Shown one piece after another: positions 46,016 to 54,610 of a stretch of 64,000 bases of DNA. A program made the translations under genes and the position numbers. Position 1 is the stretch's first letter. Every line of letters begins with the position of its first letter. Origin of the DNA: Prorocentrum cordatum (Eukaryota; Sar; Dinophyceae; Prorocentrales; Prorocentraceae); assembly GCA_963575745.1 (NCBI GenBank), contig CAUYUJ010019604.1:475776-539775 (forward strand). The letters run 5' to 3'. Under the pieces are notes generated by a model. The model was given only the letters and a program-made list of their open reading frames with translations. It was not told the origin of the DNA and made no database searches.

Positions 46016-46204
46016 GCCAGACACTGCCAGGGGCTCCATTGGGATTCAGACTCGCACCCAGACTCACTCATACACAAGCTCACTCACACTCAGATTCATT
46101 TCTTCAGAGTCAGGCACACACAGACGTACACATACTCAGACTCACCCACACTCAGGCTCACCTAACCCAGACTCCGTCAGAAGCCAGTAGCGAAGAGAGC
46201 AGAG

Positions 46205-46283
<79 letters not shown>

Positions 46284-46875
46284 TGAGCGAGTGAGAGAGA
46301 GAGAGAGAGATGAGAGAGCGATGTTCAGCCAGAGCCGGAGCGCGAGGCGCGAGCCTCGAGCGCGGGAGGCTGATGAGAGAGAGGAGAGGAGACGAGAGCG
46401 AAGCGATGGCGAGCGAGCGAGCGAGGAGAGAGAGAGAGCGAGGAGAGGAGAGAGTGAGAGAGGAATATATATTGAGAGAGAGAAGGAGTGAATGAGAGGA
46501 ACAGAGAGAGAGAGCAAGAGAGAGAGAGAGAGGAAGCGAGAGAGAGGGAGAGGAGAGAGAGAGAGAGAGAGAGAGAGCGGAGAGGGAGAGAGGGGGAGTT
46601 GAGAGAGGAGACAGGCGAGAGAAAGAGAGAAGAGAGAAGAGAGAGAGAGAGAGAGAAGAGAGAAGGAGAAGAGAGAGAGAGAGAGAGAATGGAGGGAGAG
46701 ATAGATATAGAGAGAGAGGAGAGAGAGAAGAGAGAAGAGAGAGAGAGAGAAGAGAGAGAGAAGAGAGGAGAGAGGAGAGAGGAGAGAGGAGAGAGAAGAG
46801 AGAGAAGAGAGAAGAGAGAAGAGAGAAGAGAGAAGAGAGAAGAGAGAAGAGAGAAGAGAGAAGAGAGAAGAGAGA

Positions 46876-46931
<56 letters not shown>
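46016..46931. repeat. CACTCA repeats and ~730-bp (GA)n tract
   Basis: CTCACTCACA-type sequence (46050-46180) then GAGAGA with AGAGAAG variants (46204-46931) ending exactly at the 3' end of the retroelement. In the retroelement's sense this is a (TC)n tail or the simple-repeat target. Confidence 0.9.
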
Positions 46932-46932
<1 letters not shown>

Positions 46933-46934
<2 letters not shown>

Positions 46935-47758
46935 GACAAGTAGTCGGACCAGGGTCCGTCCGCGAGGCGCACTGCGGTGCGACAACTCGCAAAACACTAT
47001 TTGCGGCGGTGCAGCCTTTAGATACGAGGGCGGGCAACAAAAAAAAACCCTCCCCCGGCGCAGTGCGACAGACGCTACAGACGGCGGACAGACGGTGATG
47101 ATCTCACCTGTCAGACCGCGTAAAGAAAGAGGCCCCAACACGAAAGGCGACGTGCTGACACGTGGCTAGGCGGCTTGGCAGACCGCCAGTTGGGCGCTTG
47201 GCCGCAAAGCGGCGCGCAGTGACGGGGCACCCCCCGCCCCCACGCCCTGACACCGTGGACGCGGAGCACGCGTACACACGGGCAGGCAGAAAGGAGGAGA
47301 TTAGCGCGGGGCACCAGGTGGAGCGCCGCGGAACGATGACAGCGTAGCTTGGATGGTGAGTGACGGCACGGCACCATCGGGCGAGGGCGTGAGCAGCTCG
47401 GCGAAGGCCCGCCCGGCGCTGTGGAGGCGCTGGAGTAGAGGGCCTTGGCGAGCTTGGGCGGCGGCGAGGTCCGCGGCGAGAGCAACGCACCTCTGCTGGA
47501 GAGCAGCCATAGCCTGGGACAGCTCGGTCTCGCGGTCGGTGAGGGGTGGCTGCTCAGTGCCAGCGGCCGAGGGCCTCGAGACAGAGGCGAGGTCCTCGGT
47601 ACGCCTGTCCAGATGGTGGACTAGCGTAGTGCGGCACCCTGTACGCTGTCGTCCGTCACACTTGAAAGGTGACTGGAGGGGAACACGCGACCCCAGGGCT
47701 GGAGCCGCTAGGGCCACGCCCCGAGAGGTCGGGAGAGCCGCATCCTCTCGCTCAGCAA
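46933..47758 (-). repeat. 3' end of the retroelement, copy within this unit
   Basis: Direct-repeat partner of 63175-64000. Includes the last part of the C-terminal coding segment (to TAA at 47301) and the noncoding 3' end. Bordered on its outer side by the (GA)n tract. Confidence 0.9.
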
Positions 47759-48527
47759 CGATGGAAGCGTGGACGGGGCGCGAGGGCCTGTCTGGTTTAG
47801 TGCCCTGCCGGGGGGCTGAAGCCGCCCCCGCGGGCTGCCGCTGGTGGGGGGGCGGAGTGGTTTGCGCGGTGGGACCAATCATGATGCCGTGCAAGGGCTC
47901 TGAGGTCGGCCGCGTAGAAGGGTGGCGTCTCGGTAGGGCGTCATGGTCGGCAGCGTGGGGTGTCGGCGGTGCGTCGTCTATGCCACTCAGTCCGCGGGGG
48001 TCACCCAGGTCGTCGTCGGCGTCTTGGCGGTGGCCGATATCATCGTATGGGGGCGATGTCGCTCTCGGGGACGGAGTCGCGGTAGGCGTCGAGAGGTTGC
48101 CCGACGGGGCAGGGTTTTCGCTGACTTGTCCGTCGTCCAAAGCGTCCGTTCCCCCACCGAAGCTGAACAGGTCGTCCTCCTGTTCGTCAGCGTCTTGAAG
48201 GTGAGCGGCGTTGTCATGTGGGTGCGATGCCGCTCTCAGTGGCGGGGTCGAGGGCGACGTGCGGGTGCCCGACGGGGCAAGGTTGGCGCTGGCTGGCCCG
48301 TCGCCTAGGAAGTCAAGGCCCCCGCCAAAGCCGAACGGGTCGTCCTCCTGTTCGTCGAATATCGCCCGTTGGGCCTCGGCCCAGAGCTCGTCGGGGTTCT
48401 GTGGGATGTCTGGTCCAGCCGCGGGTGGTGCCTGGTCAGACAGCAGGGGGTTTGGTTCCAGTTTGTTTAGTTCCGCAGCTGTGAACCCAGCCCTGCGGTG
48501 TGGGAGGGGGAGTGTACGGTGTCTACG
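47301..48527 (-). CDS. C-terminal segment of retroelement polyprotein
   Basis: Open for about 409 codons in the same frame as RNase H, from which it is separated only by a TAG (48528-48530); no ATG is near its beginning, so it is probably a continuation of that protein by loss of a sense codon or by readthrough. It contains two tandem, diverged copies of a 56-58-residue repeat, beginning DEQEDDPFGFGGG (about 48364) and DEQEDDLFSFGGG (about 48190) and ending LQDA/RQDA. A basic Pro-rich region follows, then an Ala/Gln/Leu-rich stretch predicted as coiled coil (TELSQAMAALQQRCVALAAD, LAAAQARQGPLLQRL), ending FRGAPPGAPR and TAA. The neighbour copy at 63540-64000 encodes the same C-terminus with about four residues in five identical and the same TAA, which supports real coding. 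Function unknown. Confidence 0.55.
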   Translation of the reverse strand, partial: RRHRTLPLPHRRAGFTAAELNKLEPNPLLSDQAPPAAGPDIPQNPDELWAEAQRAIFDEQEDDPFGFGGGLDFLGDGPASANLAPSGTRTSPSTPPLRAASHPHDNAAHLQDADEQEDDLFSFGGGTDALDDGQVSENPAPSGNLSTPTATPSPRATSPPYDDIGHRQDADDDLGDPRGLSGIDDAPPTPHAADHDALPRRHPSTRPTSEPLHGIMIGPTAQTTPPPHQRQPAGAASAPRQGTKPDRPSRPVHASIVAEREDAALPTSRGVALAAPALGSRVPLQSPFKCDGRQRTGCRTTLVHHLDRRTEDLASVSRPSAAGTEQPPLTDRETELSQAMAALQQRCVALAADLAAAQARQGPLLQRLHSAGRAFAELLTPSPDGAVPSLTIQATLSSFRGAPPGAPR

Positions 48528-49140
48528 CTAGTAGATGGCGACAGCGACTCCATGGAGCACGGTCGCTTGGCGATGTCGTGATTTGGCAGCTTCGACAATG
48601 TCGTCTGGAAGGTTATGAGTACGTGCCGCCGTTGTGGCGAGGGCGTCAGCCTGATGATTGAACTCCTCCGCGATGGGCCCGATGAGCCCGAGGTCGATGC
48701 CCATGTCTCCCAGGTGGCTTGCGATTTTCTCGACGCGGAACATGTTGGGCTTGGCCATGACGCATCGGTGGATCTTTTCCCAGAGCTCCACGTGCGTGCC
48801 CTGCGGTGGTGAGTGTCCGTCGATGATCCTTTGGAACCCATCCACCACCGCCTGGTTGTCCACGAAAACGTGTACGGGCCGTTCAGCACATGCCGTGAGG
48901 TGGACAATGGCGAGGGTCTCCGCAAGCTGTGCGTTCTGCGTAATGCCGTGTACGCGTGCACTGTAGTTCATGCGGTGGTCGATGCCGTAGTAGACGCCGT
49001 AGCCCGCTCGTGCTAGCAATGGGATGGCTTGGTTGGTGCATGCACCGTCCGTGGCAGCGTAGACCCATGTCCAACCAGTGTCGTGGTCAAGGTAGGTGGT
49101 GTAGGAGTCCTGGGCTGAAGCCGCAGGATCTCCCTCAGGT
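48528..49140 (-). CDS. Retroelement RNase H domain
   Basis: In sense the frame opens upstream of 49140, and TDGACT (about 49040) supplies the first catalytic Asp. It is followed by AGYGVYYG, then QLAETLAIVHLTA with the Glu, HVFVDNQAVVDGFQ with the second Asp, and EEFNHQADALATTAA with the last Asp. The IASHLG word and spacing also fit the RNase H fold carried by I-type LINEs and related elements. The preceding CCHC-finger frame differs by one base phase; the two join within the 13-mer repeat at 49112-49124. The frame ends with TAG at 48528, after which the same frame stays open for 409 codons. Role: removal of template RNA during second-strand synthesis at the insertion site. All four acidic positions look intact. 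Confidence 0.85.
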
Positions 49141-49675
49141 GGGGGCCGCGGTATGGCTGAGGTAGCGGGTCCCTCGCGAGGTCGGCCTGCAGGTCGAGGA
49201 GGGCTGGGTCTTCATCGAAGAGCCCGCAGTGTCTTGTGTGCGGCGGAAGACGGGCCCACTGCTCGTCACTGATGAGGGTGGTGAGAGGGAGTCTTTCTCG
49301 GGCCCAGCACTTGCAGTGGCGGACAGTGTGCTCCTGAGTTTTCTCTTCCTCGTCGCAGTATCGGCAGATGGGGCTGGGGTCAGCAGACGTGTTTGATCGG
49401 GATCGTCGCTGTTGGGTGTGGTCCCCGCCCGACAGGTAGTTCAGGAGGAGCGCCAGCTGCCAGGCAGTGCATTTGGCTGCTCCTTTCGTTCGGGCGAGCC
49501 ACGTGCTGGCGAAGAGGTCGAGGCCCTGTCTGACAGAGGCAAGGTTTCCAAGGTCGTGACGCCGTGGCTTGATCCTCCTCAGAAAGGCTCTGCGTTGTGA
49601 GGCCCGCAGCATGTGAAGGAAGGCGTTTTGGGGTAAGTTCAGCCAGCTGATCTGGCAGCCCCAGTCGTCGTACAT
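49115..49675 (-). CDS. Post-RT region with CCHC finger
   Basis: Frame following the reverse transcriptase thumb; it continues from the 49640-51628 coding chain through a frame change near 49650. It contains CRYCDEEEKTQEHTVRHC, a CX2CX8HX4C knuckle of the kind found C-terminal to RT in many LINEs, preceded by an Arg/Leu-rich helix-forming stretch (RASQRRAFLRRIKPRRHDLG) and QLALLLNYLSGG. It is thought to bind nucleic acid during target-primed reverse transcription. It leads directly into RNase H after another frame change at about 49115. Confidence 0.7.
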
Positions 49676-51628
49676 GATGCCAAATGTGGGCCAGGTCCAA
49701 CGGAGCTGCTGGAGCGACTGGACAAGTCGTCCGACAGGTCCTCCACCAAACAGGGTCTGAACGTGTGTTGGAGATCCCTGACGAGACCGCAGAGTGTAGC
49801 GTCGCGATTAACCTGTCGCCGCAGACACAGGAAAACTTCACGCTGCGTGATGGCGTCAATCTCCAGGGCGTGTCCTGGGACGCACACGGCCATGAGAGTC
49901 CAAAACTCGACCCACTTGTTCCCCTTGGGGCGGATAGCCGCCTTGAGGGCGTGGTTGTAGGCAGTTTTGGCGGGGCCTGATGGGGCTTGAATGTCGGTGC
50001 CCGTAGTACAGACGCTGGCAGCAAGGGAACGGGCGCGCCGCGCCTTAATAAGCATCGGCGATGGGAGCTTGCCAATGCGCGGCAGGCGACTAGTCGCCCT
50101 CCGAACACGGGCGTCAGCGGTGGCCGTGTGGTTAAGCGCGGCTGGAGCCGGCGCTGCCTCGGCGTTGATGTAACTCCCGACGAGCTTGAAGGAGTCGACC
50201 ACGCGTAGGGCCGTTCCGCCAGAGTGAGCTGTGTAACGGCGGCGTGAAGCTCGTCGGTGAGCGCCCACCCCGCCACTTTGCCAGGGTGAATGCGTTGACC
50301 TGAAAATCGATCAAACTTGGCGGTTACATCAAGAGATTTCTGCAACTCAGGCGCGGTGTGAGTAGTGGAGTTGCTGTCGTCAACAAAGGTAGTGCTGAGT
50401 GATCGCGGAACGTATCGATGCTGTCTCTTGGTCCACACACACATGAGCAGCTTAATGTCGTCCAGGGACCAAGAGCTTCCCTGGAGATGACCGTTGGTCC
50501 TGGCCAATTCCGTAGAGTACGCTCCGTTCATGCGGATGTAGCGTTTGTGGCGACTGTAGAAGTTTCTGCGGACAGTAACGATGTCTTGGGGGCACCCCGC
50601 GTGAAGCGCAAGGTTAAGGCAGATGTCCGTGATGAGGTAGTCGAAACACTTCTGTCGGTCAAGGGCAGCCCCAGCTAAGGGAAGGAGTAAGGCCCTGGCG
50701 TGTTCGAAGCGCAGGGCAAGAGAGGTGCTGACGTCCCCAATGGTAGCTTTGGGGACAGCGCCAAAGCTCGTGGCGTGGGTCCATCCTTTCCGCCAGTCCG
50801 TGAGGCTGCGGTAAGCTGGCGCTTCCCGCGCATACATCCAAACGGAAAGCACCGAGAGAAGTCGTTGGTCCGTTGGGAGTTCGCCTCGGCCTTTTCGGAG
50901 GCACGGGTTTGGCACATGAAGGAGGGGTTCTGGGATGATGCCAGTGCGTTGCATAGCGCGTAAGACGCTGGCGAAGAGGCGAAGGATGTCGTCGGGTAAC
51001 TCCTTAGCCTCCTTAGTAGTCCAGCCGTCCAGTCCCCCCGCACGGCGCGGTGAACGGGTGCGAATATAGTGGATGAGTTGGTCGTCGGTGAGGTGGAAAG
51101 GGGTAGCTGGTGATGGCGTAGGCAGCTCTTGTCGGTACTCGTCGTAGAAGTCAGCCCACGTCGGCATGGCTTCGGCGTCATGTCCTGCACGGGCGCGGTA
51201 CCTGCCCAAGATGGGCTCCAGGTGTCGACCATGAGCTTAAGCATGTCTTTGGTATTAGCAACAATGGCGTTGGCAGGGAGAATGTCGGGGACTTGTGCAG
51301 GTGGTGGTTCACAAGTGTGGTCTTCGTCGTTGTCCGTGTCGGGCGAAATACCGTCGCTGGGGCTGAAGCCGCCAGCTTCGGTGTCAGCGTCGCTATCGTC
51401 CGTGCTAGCTTTGTCAGGTTTGAAGGCGTTGGTGTCGCAGTGGAGTTGCGTATCGTCAGGTGTGGTAGGCGTGCGGAGATACGCCGTGGGCGAGCTGTCA
51501 GCAGCCCGTGCGTATATGGCCGCCTTTCGCCCGCTTGGCTCGCGGACGCCCTCAACCCATATCTTGATGCGTTCAGCTTTGGCACGGTTCGCACGTCGCG
51601 CCAGCTCTAAGTCGAGGTTTTGGATCAA
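49640..51628 (-). CDS. Reverse transcriptase of LINE-like element
   Basis: Three consecutive frames make one domain. 51628 to about 51210 is a linker (NLDLELARRANRAKAERI, an acidic segment with GGFSPSDG). About 51209-50230 is the RT core: AGGLDGWTTKEAKELP (N-terminal RT motif), KGRGELPTDQRLLSVLS (motif 2 region), ALDRQKCFD (motif A, two Asp), LQGSSWSLDDIKLL (motif B), and TFVDDSNSTT (motif C, at about 50387-50376, FVDD replacing the commoner YADD). RIHPGKVAGWA (motif D region) follows. About 50230-49640 is the thumb (DSFKLVGSYINAEAAPAPA, RRARSLAASVCTTGTDI). Frame changes lie at about 51205 and 50230. No integrase or aspartic protease is seen, so a LINE rather than an LTR element. It synthesises cDNA at the nicked target. 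Confidence 0.85.
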
Positions 51629-51632
51629 ACCG

Positions 51633-53129
51633 TCAAGGTGCTCTCCGTGAGGTGCTGGCTCGTCGGGGGGTCCAGGCCTCGGGGAAGTCTAGGAGAACCG
51701 TGGGGCGCAGCTTGTGACATAGGAGGCGGGCCGCGGTCCACGTGCAGTCGATGCGCTGCGCTAGGTACGGCGGGATGGCACGGCAGTCTAAATGATGGTG
51801 CTGTCCGATGAAGCGAAGCTCACAGTGTTGCCGATGGAGCTTGCGCAGTCGGTTCATGTGTATCGTGGAAGCTCCGTAGGTGGGGAAGGCGCGGGGGACA
51901 ACTGGTCGCTCCTCGAACATGGGCGTGAGCCCGTGCATTGTGGGGGGCTTCTTTTTTGGGTGGTCGGGCGGTGGAGGTGGCAGGTCGCGCAGACGGGTGA
52001 GATGGTACTCATGACTGGCCTCGTTAGCCAGGGCGAACATGCGTTCCACGTCGTCGCGTGTGTCGGCCTGCTCCATGCGGTCCTGATATCGCCCAGCGAT
52101 GAGGGTCCCTAATGCCTGCAGTTCGTGACCCCCGTGAGCTCCATCGTTGGGAGGGTAGGGCGTGGGGGCAAGAAGGCGTCGGGCCGTATGGTCGAGGCGA
52201 CTGAGGTCAAGCGTGACCTGCAGGCCAACATGGGACTTCGCTGGCAAGTCGCGTAGATAGCAGAAGTCGGTGACAAGGGATCGCGCCGCTTGGTTGGCAA
52301 TGATATAATCGATGCGCGAAGTGCGGGGGCACTTGGTGACGCGGTCCCAGTCAGGGATATTGCCATATGTGTGCATGGTGTGGTCTGGTGTGCCTTCAGC
52401 GACGTTAAACCATCCGTGCTGCATCATGTGCAGCAGGGGTGGATTGTCGTCGATGTTCGTGTTGGCGTCCATGCAAATGAAATACGGGGCTGAGCCGACC
52501 CTCGCGGCGGCGCAGTCAGCGAGCCGAAACAAGTCGGTGCTGTCTCCTCCAGCGACCCCGTAGAGGCTCGCTATGTAGATCCCAGCGGGCCCGTGGTTGT
52601 TTCGTCGCCGCCTGCGGCGGTGCTGGGTGCAGAGCGGGAGAAAGGCCTCGTGCCATCTTTTCTTGGCCTTGAGGGCGACGATACAGGGCGCAGTGTCGTC
52701 GACAGTGGAGTCGACAATGGCATCCTTAGAGAGGATGGAGACCCCTCCCGAGGCGCCAGTGTTGCCCACGACGGTGTGGTCTGTGCCGCCGTGGGCAGCT
52801 CTGCGCTGGGCTCGCGCCAGATCCAGGTCAGGTCAAAGACTGGCGTGGTATCCCCCGTGGTGTGGATTGGCGGCGCTGGTAGCGATGGCTTGTCTGGTCG
52901 GCTTGGCATGTCGGGTCTCCTGCAGTGCTATGACTGCGGCGTTGTGGTCGACACCAAGAGCGGTGATGGTTGGCCAGTTCGCTGAGAGACTGGTGATGTT
53001 TAGGCTGACGTGGTGTATGGAGCGACCTGGCCCGTCTCCATCGGTGGAGCTGGGGTTTGCACGCCCCGCACGGTGTAGGTCAGCCTGACCCTCGCCCAGG
53101 TAGAAGGCTTGGCCACAGTAGGAGCCCAT
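51633..53129 (-). CDS. APE-type endonuclease domain of LINE-like element
   Basis: Begins plausibly at ATG 53129, 27 bases after a 13-mer repeat. N-terminal half: SLNITSL (Asn ligand) and VIALQETRHAK (catalytic Glu). After an in-frame TGA at 52833-52835 the same frame continues with GASGGVSILS, IASLYGVAGG, YFICMDANTN (Asp/Asn pair), SRIDYIIAN and a C-terminal AKSHVGLQVTLD, where the usual SDH is reduced to SH. This is the endonuclease/exonuclease/phosphatase fold that nicks target DNA for target-primed reverse transcription. Downstream residues (EERPVVPRAFPTYGASTIH onward) form the linker to RT. A frame change occurs at a run of six C near 51660. The TGA and the altered SDH argue that this copy may be inactive. 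Confidence 0.8.
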
Positions 53130-53257
53130 GGCGTTCCTATGGATTAGCTTGACCGGGGCTGAAGCCGCCGTCAGGCCAGAAGTATAGGCGAGACATGGTC
53201 GGCACTGCGCCAGGGGGGGTTCATAAACGTCTGTAAAACTGTCTCGAAAAATCCTCC

Positions 53258-54610
53258 TCACTCCTGTACCATAGGGGACGAGGGGAGGAGAGGTGAGACG
53301 GCAGCAGAGAGAGAGGGAGGCGACTCCTCGATCCGTCCTGCCGAACACAAAAGCAAAAGCGAACCAGCGGCGGCGGCTAGGCGCGGCAGCGGCACAACGC
53401 ACGCGCATATACTGCGCACGCGACACCGCTGGTCCGTCCTGCGGTGGCGCGCCCGCCCCGGCAGTATCTTGATGAGCAGCATCTGGTGGAACAGCTCGAG
53501 CAGCGCGGTCGGTGGCCTGGCGCTGGGCCTCGTCCATGCCCGCTGCCGTGAGGCCCGCGTTGCGGACAGGGCTGATTCCCCGCGGGGCCGCCGCCGCCGC
53601 GGCAGCGGCTGAGGTGGCGGGGGCTCCGCCCCGACTCTGAGGTGAGAGCGGTGAGCCACCGCCGAAACCCGCCGCAAGGTCCTTGACACGGTACTTGTTC
53701 TTGAACGGGTCGAAGGTCGGCGCCTCGTCGATGGGACGATCACGCGGGTGGGCAGCGGCGGCTCGTGGTCCGTGGACGGCGTCGGCTCGAGGTCGACCTG
53801 GCCAGGTTCGATGACGCTGGCACCGAAGCGTGGCACCACTTCAGGGGCTCGGCCATCAGCCTGAGTCTCGCGAGGCGGCGAGCTCGTGGAGCTCCCTGGG
53901 GCCTTGCGTGAGCTGTGGCGGCTGCAGGACCTGCTGCGCTGGACGCGCCCGCCCGTGTGGCGGTCGCGTGGCGAGGTCGCCTGGGCATTAGCGCGCTCGG
54001 AGTCCGCCCTGCTCGGGGATCGGATCGGCGCCGCGCAGGGTGATGGGCTGGGCTGGCGGGAGGCGCTTGTGCCGCCCTCCGCCGTGGCTGTGGCCTGGTC
54101 TGGGTCGACAGCGTCGGGGCGGGGGCTGACGTGGTGGGCGCTTCCCTCGCTGTGCCGCGGGGAGGCGCTGTGATGCGCCTGGGTGTACGTGAGGACGAGC
54201 GGGACAAGCGGCTGCCTCTCCCGCTCAGGTGGGGCAGGTTTTTCCTGGGCAGGGCGCAGCGCTGCAGCCGCGTTTGGCGGGGGCGTGTGCTGGCGCGGTT
54301 GCCAAGCACGCACGTTCGCATCACGCCATCCTTCAGGGCGCCCTGTCCTGCCACGGTTTGTTGCAGCCCCCTGGGCTGAAGCCGCAGGGGTTATCACTGC
54401 GGGCTGGTTGCTGGAGGTGCAATCATGTCGGCCTGAGTAATGGCCCCAGGCGCGCGTGGACCCTGGCACGGGCGAGGTGGCCCGTGGGGGGGCCTGCACG
54501 AGTGCACGCGGGTAGCCGATGACCGCTGGGTGTACCCTGGCGTGGGGGGGCGTGGCCGTAGCTGGAGGCGGCTGCTCCAGCCGCCGCGGGCCTGGCGCCA
54601 ATGGGGCCAC
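53258..54610 (-). CDS. Pro/Ser/Arg-rich retroelement segment
   Basis: An open frame of 450 codons that overlaps the end of the preceding frame (stop 54423) and ends at 53258, just before the endonuclease frame. It is rich in Pro, Ser, Arg and Ala, with RS-type words (RSPSRADSERANAQ, VQRSRSCSRHSSRKAPGS) and an internal 13-mer site read as PAASAQG. No domain recognised. It might be a nucleic-acid-binding, disordered region linking the accessory part to the enzyme part. Composition alone can keep this frame open, so confidence is low. The last 90 residues overlap an alternative frame leading into the endonuclease. Confidence 0.4.
   Translation of the reverse strand: MAPLAPGPRRLEQPPPATATPPHARVHPAVIGYPRALVQAPPRATSPVPGSTRAWGHYSGRHDCTSSNQPAVITPAASAQGAATNRGRTGRPEGWRDANVRAWQPRQHTPPPNAAAALRPAQEKPAPPERERQPLVPLVLTYTQAHHSASPRHSEGSAHHVSPRPDAVDPDQATATAEGGTSASRQPSPSPCAAPIRSPSRADSERANAQATSPRDRHTGGRVQRSRSCSRHSSRKAPGSSTSSPPRETQADGRAPEVVPRFGASVIEPGQVDLEPTPSTDHEPPLPTRVIVPSTRRRPSTRSRTSTVSRTLRRVSAVAHRSHLRVGAEPPPPQPLPRRRRPRGESALSATRASRQRAWTRPSARPPTALLELFHQMLLIKILPGRARHRRTDQRCRVRSICACVVPLPRLAAAAGSLLLLCSAGRIEESPPSLSAAVSPLLPSSPMVQE

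Noticed and set aside
46158-47141. Leu/Ser-rich frames of 215-330 codons in the GA tract
   Set aside because: Compositional translations of (GA)n/(TC)n.
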